The translations under genes and the position numbers were made by a program. From a virus, in the IMG/VR virus record IMGVR_UViG_3300022687_000025, positions 1 through 38,116 of that record: a DNA stretch of 38,116 bases; one strand, given 5' to 3'. The notes under the pieces were generated by a model. It did not search any database and had not been told where the DNA came from. It saw nothing but the letters and a program-made list of their open reading frames with translations. The number at the start of each line of letters is the position of its first letter. The stretch's first letter is position 1. Shown here one piece after another: positions 1 to 8,472 of the stretch.

Positions 1-93
1 ATGCTAGACTCAGAGGTTGATAAGTTGAACAAACTACTGGCTGTGTCAGTAGGTGTGTCACTTCATCAACCTCTTTTTTGTAAAATTTACGGT

Positions 94-1314
94 ATGAAGC
101 CTCGTTTCAAAGCACCTAGATTGGTTATTCCATCTCCTGAAAGTAAAGATCAGCGCTGGGTAATTAAGTTTTGGGTGTATGATGCCGAAAAAAAGAAACA
201 AGTTCTAGTACGAGACGTTGGTTTCAATCATATCAAAGACCTCAAGAAACGTCGGCATGTTGCCGAAAGACTCATGGCTCAGTATCTGGAAGAGCTTAAA
301 TCAGGAGCGCATATAAACCGAAGTTTATCGGCAAAACAAGATTCTGAACAAAACGCTGTTAAAGAAAAAAAAGAAAAGGAATCTCTAAAAAGTCAGATTT
401 CTCTTGTTGATGCGGTAAATAGTGTTGTGGCTAGAAAGTCTTCTAAAAGTGAGTCAACAAAGAGAGATTATGCCTACTTCGTCAGGTATTTATTTGAATG
501 GCTCAAAGATAATGGCAAGGCAAATATTCGCCTTTCTGAATTCGATTTAGAATTGGCAAGAGAATACATGCATCATTTTCTTACAACTAGAAAAGCATCT
601 CCACGCTATCATAATAACGCAAAGACCTATTTGGGTACAATTTTTCGTGAACTGGAAATGAATGGATACCCTATTGAAAACCCATTCAAACATATTCCCA
701 AGTTAAAAGAAGGTAGAGGAAGGAATCATGCTTATGATAAAGCACAGCAGAACGCCATTATGGAATTGGCAGCGAAGCAGCTACCAGCGCTCATCCCAGT
801 ATTGAAAACCATGTATTATACCTTGATGCGCGAGGCTGAACTGATTCGCCTTCAGGTGAAAGACATTTATGCCCTTCATCCAAACAGGATCTACCTGCCA
901 GGATCAAAATCAAAGAACTCGCAAGAACGCCATATTGAAGTTCCGGAGGAACTCGCCAAGGTTTTTGAGGAAATGAAGGTGAAGGAATTCCCAGATGATT
1001 ATTACGTATTTTCTGATAACACGTTAACCCCTGGCCCAAAGATGTACACCGTAAAGAAACTAGGCGCGCGGTATTCCATTAATATTGGACTAAAACTAAA
1101 GTATGGCCCGAACTATACTCTGTACTCCTGGAAGCACACTGGAGTGGCTGAGGCAAAGCTTGCAGGCATAGACGATGCCTATATCATGATGCAAGGCGGC
1201 TGGTTAGATGTGGGTGCTTATAATAAGTACCTGAAAAGCTTGGCGCTGATGGAAAACACGGAATTCAGAAACAAAATGCCAAAGCTTGGCGAAGGACGAA
1301 TAAAGAATAGATAG
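94..1314 (+). CDS. Phage-type tyrosine recombinase (integrase)
   Basis: Site-specific recombinase of about 406 residues, expected to integrate and excise the prophage. The C-terminal catalytic domain shows the first Arg near residue 246 (LMREAELIRL), His348 in the box WKHTGV, Trp370 in GGW and the nucleophile Tyr379 nine residues later (YNKYLKS). The usual second Arg of the HxxR box is replaced by Val, a pattern known from Bacteroidota phage integrases. Residues 100-190 look like a SAM-like core-binding domain. An in-frame ATG at base 1 would add 31 residues that do not resemble the family; the ATG at 94 opens a typical N-terminus (MKPRFKAPRL). It is transcribed toward the leftward late genes. 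Confidence 0.93.
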   Translation: MKPRFKAPRLVIPSPESKDQRWVIKFWVYDAEKKKQVLVRDVGFNHIKDLKKRRHVAERLMAQYLEELKSGAHINRSLSAKQDSEQNAVKEKKEKESLKSQISLVDAVNSVVARKSSKSESTKRDYAYFVRYLFEWLKDNGKANIRLSEFDLELAREYMHHFLTTRKASPRYHNNAKTYLGTIFRELEMNGYPIENPFKHIPKLKEGRGRNHAYDKAQQNAIMELAAKQLPALIPVLKTMYYTLMREAELIRLQVKDIYALHPNRIYLPGSKSKNSQERHIEVPEELAKVFEEMKVKEFPDDYYVFSDNTLTPGPKMYTVKKLGARYSINIGLKLKYGPNYTLYSWKHTGVAEAKLAGIDDAYIMMQGGWLDVGAYNKYLKSLALMENTEFRNKMPKLGEGRIKNR

Positions 1315-1330
1315 CCTCCCCCCCAGTGGA

Positions 1331-1561
1331 CTATCCAATTGCTTCTGCAGCCTCGTCAATAAAATCTCTCAAATTATTTAATTCAGCTATTCTCTTCACA
1401 TGGCATTTACACTCCACAGCATCCTTGTGCTGGGCTGCTTCCGCTGCTAAAAGCAGCACTTCACGTAAATCTTCAGAATAAGAATTTAGCGTATTGAAAT
1501 TTAGATCATGTCGCTGAAGTAGTTCAGCAATTTTGGTTAGCTGCAGTATTTTCATATTCAT
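1331..1561 (-). CDS. Small helical hypothetical protein
   Basis: Encodes 76 residues, predominantly helical, with a Cys-x-Cys-His stretch (CKCHVKR) near residue 52 and an acidic C-terminus. I do not recognise the family. It converges with the integrase, the two stop codons being only 16 bases apart. A strong hairpin terminator (1620-1652) separates it from the next gene upstream, so it probably has its own promoter in the 58 bases between. ATG at 1561 is followed by a second in-frame ATG at 1555; either could be used. Codon use looks like the neighbours. Moderate confidence that it is a real gene. Confidence 0.5.
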   Translation of the reverse strand: MNMKILQLTKIAELLQRHDLNFNTLNSYSEDLREVLLLAAEAAQHKDAVECKCHVKRIAELNNLRDFIDEAAEAIG

Positions 1562-1619
1562 AATTATTTAGGTATTGACTCTAACGTAAAACCATGCCGT
1601 ACTAGTGGCCGTCTTAAAA

Positions 1620-1652
1620 AAAATCCCCGGGAAACCACTCACCGGGGATTTT
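1620..1652. terminator. Hairpin terminator between small genes
   Basis: Perfect 11-base-pair stem (AAAATCCCCGG / CCGGGGATTTT) with an 11-base loop. T-rich and A-rich flanks make it usable on both strands; leftward it would end transcripts from the gene at 1717-2049. Confidence 0.8.
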
Positions 1653-1716
1653 ATTCTAACCTAATAATCCAACGCTAATTTACGGAGGACGTTGCAATAG
1701 TTTTGTCACATTTGTG

Positions 1717-2049
1717 TCAAAATTTCAACTTAATCAGCCAAACGAACTTCTTTAAGTCCGGACTCCACTTGAAATTAAATTCTTGAGAAAGAATCGCTAC
1801 GAAATCATCAATGCTGTAATCGGCACGATAAAATTCCTGAAATGCTGTGTAAAGCTCCTCTGAACTTACATAGTCAGATTCTTCAACGGAGTTTGTCTGG
1901 ACATAATGTTCCTGAAACTTTGAAACCATGGTCATCAATACTTCGTCGACCGTGTTCGTTTGATCAAGATTAGAATCTGAATCGTCTGTTGGTACTTTGT
2001 TGCTCCTACCCTTCCTGGAAGAGTGATGCGGTGATTGTGAGTTTGACAT
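1717..2049 (-). CDS. Hypothetical protein with winged-helix-like C-terminus
   Basis: Encodes 110 residues. The first 35 are polar and disordered-looking (Ser, Asp, Lys rich). Residues 60-110 have the rhythm of a small winged-helix domain: VSSEELYTAFQEFYR, then IDDFVAILSQEFNFKW and a closing strand pair. That type of domain occurs in primase- and plasmid-associated proteins, so DNA binding is possible, but this is a resemblance only. It lies left of the structured element at 2062-2137 and ends before the terminator at 1620-1652, so it is probably a single-gene transcript or a read-through gene of the tail unit. Confidence 0.6.
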   Translation of the reverse strand: MSNSQSPHHSSRKGRSNKVPTDDSDSNLDQTNTVDEVLMTMVSKFQEHYVQTNSVEESDYVSSEELYTAFQEFYRADYSIDDFVAILSQEFNFKWSPDLKKFVWLIKLKF

Positions 2050-2061
2050 AATTTAATAGAA

Positions 2062-2137
2062 AAAGAGCCCGGTCGGGGTCAAACTCACAATCTGCGGAGC
2101 AAACTGAAATTACCCTTCTCAGGGGCACGACCGGGTT
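2062..2137 (-). terminator. Structured element / probable terminator after lipoprotein gene
   Basis: A GC-rich pair of arms (GCCCGGTCG at 2067-2075 and CGACCGGG at 2128-2135) encloses about 52 bases, which contain a second short hairpin (CCCT...AGGG). Read leftward, the last arm is followed by CTCTTTTTCT, a terminator-like tail, about 10 bases before the ATG at 2049. The large structured loop is unusual for a simple terminator; a small structured RNA is an alternative. Confidence 0.5.
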
Positions 2138-2272
2138 TATTTTAAAACTTAAAAAGTTGGCAAAGAATATTTGCTCCATATAGATATAATGAGTTTGACA
2201 AGGGCAAAAGTAAAAACTTTGCTCGAAGAAATCGAATAAAATTGAGGGGGCTAGTCGCCCAGGGAGCAAAGA

Positions 2273-2638
2273 CTATGGATAACCTACGAACCAAGCACCC
2301 TTAAGAACCAATTCATTGGCTCTTGGCTTGGTTGACCAATAAATACTTGTATCTCCAGGGGAGTAGATCACTACTTCTTCAGGTGAGGCTGTCGTATTTG
2401 AATAAGCATAGATATATGCAAAATTATCCTCTTGAAACACAAAAGTATCGGAACTAAAGCTTCCTTTCATGGATACAGTATCCCATTGGCCATCCGGCAG
2501 GTTGTAGACAATTTCACAGTCTGCACATGTTGCAGAATAGGCAACGGAATACGACTTCAATTGCTTCGGCGCAGACTCCTCTTTCATGCAGCCAAGCATG
2601 GCTAAAGAAAAAACCAATAATAAAGTGACTGTCTTCAT
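2273..2638 (-). CDS. Phage-encoded lipoprotein
   Basis: Encodes 121 residues. MKTVTLLLVFSLAMLGC is a lipoprotein signal with Cys17 as the lipidation site. The acidic residues just after it (CMKEESAP) resemble the Bacteroidota surface lipoprotein export signal, so surface exposure is possible. The mature part is mostly beta with a CADC pair near residues 38-41. It is the last gene of the tail unit, 34 bases after the tape measure gene, and is followed by a terminator-like structure. Position and type recall superinfection-exclusion lipoproteins of other phages (for example T5 Llp), but nothing in the sequence proves that role. Confidence 0.7.
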   Translation of the reverse strand: MKTVTLLLVFSLAMLGCMKEESAPKQLKSYSVAYSATCADCEIVYNLPDGQWDTVSMKGSFSSDTFVFQEDNFAYIYAYSNTTASPEEVVIYSPGDTSIYWSTKPRANELVLKGAWFVGYP

Positions 2639-2672
2639 CGTCGTGAAATTACGTAAAAACTATTGAAAAGTT

Positions 2673-5600
2673 TCAAAATGCACCTCCTCCATTAATAAAC
2701 TGATTCTCGCTATTCAACTCCTCCAGCTCTTCGGCTTGTTCATTACCAATTACGGTTATGGCCTTAACCGGCTTTTGTAGTTGAGTCTTTAATTCCATCA
2801 TAACGCGGGTATTCATCTCAATCATATGTATGAGCTCGGCAGTATATTCGGTTTGCGGGTTTTCAAGTGATGAGCCAGAAGATTCTGAAGGCGGTGCTGC
2901 AGTGACTCCACCTAAAGCAAAACGAGGATAGTTGGCCGCTTGCATCACCTTATTGTAGTCGAGGCGTGGCTGCTTGCCAAAACGAGGAAACTGAATAGGT
3001 GCCCCGTTGCGATTAAGTGAGCTATGAAGTAAGGAATCAACTAAATCCCTATTATTCCTATACGTGTTCCGACTCAAAATCATATAAGGCTCTCCACCTT
3101 CCATCTCTCCTACCTTTTGCCTGGTAGTTGAGTTGATGAGATCTATTCCTCCAGAAGCGTGACTCGGACCGTCAGGAACCCCGCCAATTAGTCGACGAGC
3201 ACCTTTGCTAAACTTCGGGGGCTTCTGAGCTGCTATAATTGCTATCTGAGCAGCCGCGGCAACTCCAGCAGCAATGGCATTGGGCCAATTTGGTAGGGCC
3301 TTAATTGTAGCTAAGGCGCCGGCAATAACAGCTTGAAAAAGCGAGGCCCGCTTTTCTGCCTGCCATTGCTGAAGTTTGAGCTGGTTCTCTCGATTACGTT
3401 GCGATTCTGCTAATTGCTGTTTCTTACGCTGGTAATCTTCTTCAATTTTAGCTTTCTGAGATTCCGTGAGGCTCTTCCGAGATAGATCTCTTTGCATGGC
3501 GGCATCAAGTGAAGCCATTTCTCTCTCACCACGTTCTTGATTTGCTTGAATCGCCTCATCATTCTCTTGTCTTCGGTTGTTCGAGACGATTTGAGAAATG
3601 GCACCAAATACCTGCTCGCCCTGGCTAAGTAAATACTGTCCCATCGCCTGGCGTTTTTGTCGTTCGTATAGATCAACCGCATCTATGCGTTGCTTCTCAA
3701 TTTCTGCAAGTAGCTCTTGATTCTCATGCGCTTTCTCCCGCATATCATCGTATTTCGCATTGAGCTGTGCTAACTCATCTCCTTGGGCATCGCGGCGCAT
3801 ACGGAGAAGCTCCTCTTCAACAGATTTTTCCTCCTGCAGACGTTTTTCGTTTGCCTTGGCCTCTTCCTCTTCTTTTTTATTCCGCTCTTTTTCCTCCTCC
3901 TCTGCCTTCTTATCGCTGTACTTCTTATCAATGAGCTCAATTTCTTTTTGCTTCAGCTCTTCAAGTTGGGTGATATCCTGTTTCAAGCGTTTGCCTTCAT
4001 CAATAATCTTTGCATACTTCAGCTGAACGGCAAATACCTCACGCTCTTGTCCTTCCAAACTGGAAGTGGCCACTTCTTCATTAAGTCTGCTTAGATCGTC
4101 TAGGTACTTTTCTAAATCGCGCTTTTTGGCATCTAATAGGCGTTGTGCCTCCTTTCCTGATTTTTCATTCGCCTCTTTTTCAAATTTCTCCCGAGCTTCG
4201 AGAATTCCCTTGGCCATTGCCGATTGGGTATTCGTATTATCTGCTGCAATCTTTTGTAGCTCGATATTGGTTAGCTTGTTCAGATCAACCTTGGTTTCCT
4301 CTCCTTTTTTAACCGTTTCAACTACAGCTGCCGTTTGCTCGTTGACATAATTCACCATGGTAGCAATCTCACCCAGTGTTTTTGTTTGGCCCATACTAAT
4401 CACCCCAAAAAGTCGCGTGGTATTGGATTCGGTGCTACCGATCACCTCCCTGCCGGTGTTTTCAATTTCTTGAAGGGTCATCTGGACTTTGGCTCTTTGC
4501 TCACGAATCAAACTTTCGAACTCCTTCATGTCCTCCATTTCTTTTGGATCAAATGTGCGTCCTGCCACATTCATTTTTCTTCCAGCTCTTAGTTCCTTCT
4601 CGGCGAACATCAGCACATTGAGTTCATTGGCATATTCGATTGCCGCGTCTTTATTTTCTTCAAAGGCCTCTTTGGTTTTCACTTTTAGAATTTCCTTCTG
4701 TTGCTCAATGAACTCTTTCGATTTTTGCGTTGAAACACTGATTGCATTACCATATTCATCGAACTCAAAGGCTGTGAACGGTATCGTTTCACGCAACTTT
4801 TCAAGTATCCCCTGCATTTCCTCTTGTTCTTCCACGCTAGTTTCCGTCTGATTTTGCAATTCTTCGTAGCGCGCAATTAATGGGGATGTTTGCTTCTCGA
4901 GTCTGTTCACCTCATCACGCTGGCGGTCCATTGCATCAGAAGCTTGTTGTGCCGCTGTTTCAAATCCAAGAAAGCGGTTGGTAAAATCGACCATGCCACT
5001 AACGGTCTCTGGAGTGATCATCATAGAAAGAGAAGCTGAGACATTCTTGCTCAACTTCTCAAGCTTGGCCGCTGCATTTTCATTCTTCGTATTGAACTCA
5101 TCCAAAATTGAAGTCCCTTTGTCGTATTCATCATTTGCCAGGGCCTGTTGACCACGCAGGAAATCTGTTTTTCCAGCCAATGCCATAATAACGCTAGCAC
5201 CGCGGGCTCCATCCACTCCAAGTTTGGCCACATTTCCGGAGAGCTCCTTCATACCAGTATTATTCCCTTTCACTCCCTCCAGCACGCGAATAAATGCTTC
5301 GTTAACATCGGCATTCATCAAATCACTAAACTCCTGAAGGCCCATGCCTGCCATCTTTGCAAACTTGGGTGTGTCCTGGAACATATCGAGCAATACATTT
5401 TGAATGGCAGTACCACTCATTTCGGCTTGCATACCAAGATTATCGACGGTACTGGAGAGCCCGAGTATTTCCGGAACGCTCATTTTCGATTGCGCTCCAA
5501 CGCCTCCGAGCCGTTTGGTCATTTCCACCAAAAAGCCTTCAGCTGCCATAGAGTTTGCACCCAAGGCATTAATTGCCGATCCTGTTTTAAGCATGGCCTC

Positions 5601-6401
5601 CCCATAACCGTACTGCGCATTGGTACCCATGAGCTCATTAATTTTTCCAAGATTAACAATCGCTCCTTCGCCCAAGTCTTCGCCCAGCGATACGTTAATT
5701 TTATCTGCAGCATCAGTGAAATCGACAATATCCTTTTTACCCGTGATACCTAATTTACCCGCTTGTGAAGCAAGTTTGAGCAGTTCAGAACGCGAGGAGC
5801 GTGTATTGATACTGCGGAGCTCCTTGTCTAGTTCCTTGGTTTCCTTAATTGTTAATCCTGTCGTTTTAGCTACGTCGGCGTATGCATCTGAGAGATCACC
5901 GGCACGCTTCACCTGGTTCATAAAGCCCATTGCCAAACCGCTCAATGCACCAATTGCTGCAGCAGCCACGCCCAAGTATTTATTAAATCCATCAGCGACC
6001 TTGCCTATACCTCCTTTTAGTCGAGAAAGCATTCTGCCCGTTGCTCTTGCCTCGTTCTTTACTTTGACTAATTCGGCATCAATCTTCTTAAGCTGCTGTG
6101 CTGCGTTGCTTGCTGCACGAAGCTCCAAGGGCATCTGACTCAATTCTCTATTGAGCTCCCTTTGTTTGGCGCGAAGTTGCTGCAAGGTCGGTCCTAATTT
6201 GCCTGATAATTGTCCTTCAGCTTGAGAGATGCGGTGAAGCACCTTTTCACGCTCAGCTGTGACCTTATTCCACTTATCTGATCCTTGGGTTAGGTCGGCC
6301 AATTGGCGGTCGAGCTTGGCTATTAGCTTACGGTCTTTTTCTATGACTTTCTCCAGGGATCCATCATCGATAAAAATCTTTATTACACGGGTTTCTGCCA
6401 T
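2673..6401 (-). CDS. Phage tail tape measure protein
   Basis: About 1242 residues. The protein fixes tail length and is ejected with DNA. Residues 1-125 form a coiled coil, followed by a hydrophobic segment (about 130-158, LGVAAAAIGALSGLAMGF). A TP901-type tape measure core lies at about 165-430, then a very long Glu/Lys/Gln-rich coiled coil (about 480-1010), and a second hydrophobic patch rich in Ala and Ile near 1030-1065. The reading frame stays open upstream to 6503, but ATG 6401 (MAETRVIKIF) lies two bases after the stop of the preceding gene and begins the typical sequence, so I chose it. By the family rule of about 0.15 nm per residue the tail would be near 190 nm, which suggests a siphovirus. 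Confidence 0.95.
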   Translation of the reverse strand: MAETRVIKIFIDDGSLEKVIEKDRKLIAKLDRQLADLTQGSDKWNKVTAEREKVLHRISQAEGQLSGKLGPTLQQLRAKQRELNRELSQMPLELRAASNAAQQLKKIDAELVKVKNEARATGRMLSRLKGGIGKVADGFNKYLGVAAAAIGALSGLAMGFMNQVKRAGDLSDAYADVAKTTGLTIKETKELDKELRSINTRSSRSELLKLASQAGKLGITGKKDIVDFTDAADKINVSLGEDLGEGAIVNLGKINELMGTNAQYGYGEAMLKTGSAINALGANSMAAEGFLVEMTKRLGGVGAQSKMSVPEILGLSSTVDNLGMQAEMSGTAIQNVLLDMFQDTPKFAKMAGMGLQEFSDLMNADVNEAFIRVLEGVKGNNTGMKELSGNVAKLGVDGARGASVIMALAGKTDFLRGQQALANDEYDKGTSILDEFNTKNENAAAKLEKLSKNVSASLSMMITPETVSGMVDFTNRFLGFETAAQQASDAMDRQRDEVNRLEKQTSPLIARYEELQNQTETSVEEQEEMQGILEKLRETIPFTAFEFDEYGNAISVSTQKSKEFIEQQKEILKVKTKEAFEENKDAAIEYANELNVLMFAEKELRAGRKMNVAGRTFDPKEMEDMKEFESLIREQRAKVQMTLQEIENTGREVIGSTESNTTRLFGVISMGQTKTLGEIATMVNYVNEQTAAVVETVKKGEETKVDLNKLTNIELQKIAADNTNTQSAMAKGILEAREKFEKEANEKSGKEAQRLLDAKKRDLEKYLDDLSRLNEEVATSSLEGQEREVFAVQLKYAKIIDEGKRLKQDITQLEELKQKEIELIDKKYSDKKAEEEEKERNKKEEEEAKANEKRLQEEKSVEEELLRMRRDAQGDELAQLNAKYDDMREKAHENQELLAEIEKQRIDAVDLYERQKRQAMGQYLLSQGEQVFGAISQIVSNNRRQENDEAIQANQERGEREMASLDAAMQRDLSRKSLTESQKAKIEEDYQRKKQQLAESQRNRENQLKLQQWQAEKRASLFQAVIAGALATIKALPNWPNAIAAGVAAAAQIAIIAAQKPPKFSKGARRLIGGVPDGPSHASGGIDLINSTTRQKVGEMEGGEPYMILSRNTYRNNRDLVDSLLHSSLNRNGAPIQFPRFGKQPRLDYNKVMQAANYPRFALGGVTAAPPSESSGSSLENPQTEYTAELIHMIEMNTRVMMELKTQLQKPVKAITVIGNEQAEELEELNSENQFINGGGAF

Positions 6402-6403
6402 GA

Positions 6404-6883
6404 TTACAGGATATAAATATTGTTTTCTAAAATATCTGCATTGTGTTTCGCTACCGTATTGGCTAGCAATGGAACTGCCCGATCGATAACTGGATTGAAC
6501 CAAGGTTTTGGCTTGCGTGTTTTAGCTCCAAGCTTATCGCTAGGGCTTAAAAACCTACCAACAGCCCGCTTGTTATAGCCATGGGCTTCAAGGGCTTTGC
6601 GCTTTTTTGTATTTGTGAGGCCAAGAGCGCGACCTCCCACGGCATCGATTGGATGGCCCCTTCCTACTCCTTTGTGTACGAAAACTGCATGCTGAGGCAT
6701 CGCAAATCCAACTCCATTGACCTTGCCGCTATAGCGGAAATATTTGTCGCGGAGATAGCGCCGCATCTGACCGGTATAATTCTTAATACCGAGCCCCCGG
6801 ATCTCCGATTTCAAGGGTCCGATTTGAGACTTACCCCACTTAATAATAGCACCATTACGGTTGAGTAATTCTTGATTTTTCAT
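6404..6883 (-). CDS. HK97 gp10-like tail completion / minor tail protein
   Basis: Encodes 159 residues, very basic. A Lys/Arg-rich middle (GLTNTKKRKALEAHG), a VHKGVGRG strand-turn and a C-terminal motif KPWFNPVIDRAVPLLAN resemble the HK97-gp10-like family, whose members join the head-tail interface to the tail tube. The usual hallmark is a strand near 70 followed by a PF/PWF-containing C-terminal helix, and both are visible. The start overlaps the stop of the upstream gene by four bases, and the stop lies two bases before the tape measure start, so translation is probably coupled. The family call is by motif only. Confidence 0.6.
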   Translation of the reverse strand: MKNQELLNRNGAIIKWGKSQIGPLKSEIRGLGIKNYTGQMRRYLRDKYFRYSGKVNGVGFAMPQHAVFVHKGVGRGHPIDAVGGRALGLTNTKKRKALEAHGYNKRAVGRFLSPSDKLGAKTRKPKPWFNPVIDRAVPLLANTVAKHNADILENNIYIL

Positions 6884-8472
6884 ATGCGGAAAAATTCAAA
6901 ATCAGCTGGACTAATAGAATTACCTAACTCAAACTGAACCTCGTTGATATAGAATAAGCTGTCTTTAATACGCACCTTTTTACGCAAATCCAATCTCAGA
7001 ATATCATCTAGTTCAATCTTTACCTGATAGGAGACTTTGCGAGCATTCTGCTTGAATTCATCATAATCCTTCCACCAAACATTGTATAATCCCTTTTCGC
7101 CTCCAGGGTAAAGCGTATAATTCGTTCCCCCTATTTCAATATCACCAAAACGCCTATCTCCTGGCGTAGCCAATGGGTAGTTATTCGCATTACTATCTGG
7201 CTGCATTCCTCGATAAAACAGCAAACGCAATCCAAACTGGGCTGTTAGATTTTCTCCAGGTGGAATATCTTCACTATTACCAGGTTGCTCTGAAGTAGGT
7301 AGAAAAAATGATCGCGTTTGTGCGCTTGCATTGTCTAAATTTTCTTCCATGGCAATGAGACTGCCTTTTAGATCCACGTCCTGACCATCAACATCGTTAA
7401 TCAACGAAATCAAATTCTCATCAATCGCCAAGAAGTCGGTTGATTCTGTCTGGTATTTGAGGTTTTTTATTGCTTCAGTTCCAGGCTCAATTTGGGGCGT
7501 TCCAATAATTCTTTCTGTTATGTCCCAGGCATCCGTTTGCTTGTGAATATCTCGGAAGGCATCGAGGGTGCAGGAATTGTCAAAAAAATTCCAATTGAAG
7601 AATAAATTGAATTGATTTCTAAGCGTATTCAGCAATTCTGAAACCGTGATATCAGGCAGATATTTATTGAGATTAAATACGGTCGGTTGAATCAAAAGCG
7701 TCTGACTTCCCGGATTCCAAGTACCTGGCGTATACTCGCTCGTGGTGGTATGGATAATCAGGTTTTGAATTTCTTCATCTTCTAGCCAGCTGCTCTCAAA
7801 TCGAATCCCAACTTCTGCGAAAATTTCGCGAAGCAGATAATCAAGTTTAACAAATGGGAGATAATGATGACCATAGTTCCGATAAGGGTAACTTCCACCG
7901 GGCTGAGATATCGTTTTATATGCCCCATTTATATAGTAATTGAGGTATTCAGTTCCCAAGAGGAATCCAACAAGCCAAAGCTCTGTATCATGATATATCT
8001 GTGGATTTCTCACACAAGGGAAGAGGTAATCATAATCATTTGGGTTAGCTGCAACCAAGTCAGCATGATATTGTAGCCCATAAAAGCCGCTTGGAAAATT
8101 TGGCGTTCTAGGTCCTCCAAGGGCAAAGCTTCTTAGCTTTCTATTACCCAACGGCTTAATTCCAGCCACCCCGAAATTAAAAGTGACCCGATAATTGGTT
8201 TTTGCACTCAAGAAAAGCACGTATCCAGTTAGCAGTGGATGGCCTTTATAGAGCAACTTCACATTCTCAAAGGTGCTTCCTAAAATCTCTCTATTTGCAA
8301 GAAGCTCTGGATGCCCAAAAGTCTTTTGAGTTTCCTTTGTAATGGGTATTTCAAAAGGAAAGGTATTTCCTCCGGGTATTGAAGAAGTATCGAAGATCTG
8401 GCCTCTTAAACGAAACCGAATCTTGGCATTTTTGATGGGAATTGACACCCCTTGCATTTCGAGTGAAAACAT
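6880..8472 (-). CDS. Large tail protein, probably baseplate/hub type
   Basis: Encodes 530 residues, beta-rich, no membrane segments. The N-terminus (residues 10-60: FRLRGQIFDTSSIPGG, FPFEIPITKETQKTFGHPE) and the motif DITVSELLNTLRNQFNLFFNW near residue 275 match a recurrent Bacteroidota phage tail protein. Its position next to the tape measure suggests a tail-tip or hub role. No enzymatic domain is visible. It abuts the preceding gene with no gap and overlaps the next by four bases. Which tail-tip component it is (Dit-like, Tal-like or other) cannot be decided from sequence alone. Confidence 0.65.
   Translation of the reverse strand: MFSLEMQGVSIPIKNAKIRFRLRGQIFDTSSIPGGNTFPFEIPITKETQKTFGHPELLANREILGSTFENVKLLYKGHPLLTGYVLFLSAKTNYRVTFNFGVAGIKPLGNRKLRSFALGGPRTPNFPSGFYGLQYHADLVAANPNDYDYLFPCVRNPQIYHDTELWLVGFLLGTEYLNYYINGAYKTISQPGGSYPYRNYGHHYLPFVKLDYLLREIFAEVGIRFESSWLEDEEIQNLIIHTTTSEYTPGTWNPGSQTLLIQPTVFNLNKYLPDITVSELLNTLRNQFNLFFNWNFFDNSCTLDAFRDIHKQTDAWDITERIIGTPQIEPGTEAIKNLKYQTESTDFLAIDENLISLINDVDGQDVDLKGSLIAMEENLDNASAQTRSFFLPTSEQPGNSEDIPPGENLTAQFGLRLLFYRGMQPDSNANNYPLATPGDRRFGDIEIGGTNYTLYPGGEKGLYNVWWKDYDEFKQNARKVSYQVKIELDDILRLDLRKKVRIKDSLFYINEVQFELGNSISPADFEFFRI

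Noticed and set aside
1-93. Integrase start at base 1
   Set aside because: The first 31 codons do not look like the family, and the ATG at 94 opens a normal N-terminus; the window edge prevents a check of the upstream bases.
5148-5753. Long open frame opposite to the tape measure gene
   Set aside because: It lies entirely antisense to a well supported gene, has no promoter or coherent protein features, and is a codon-bias shadow.
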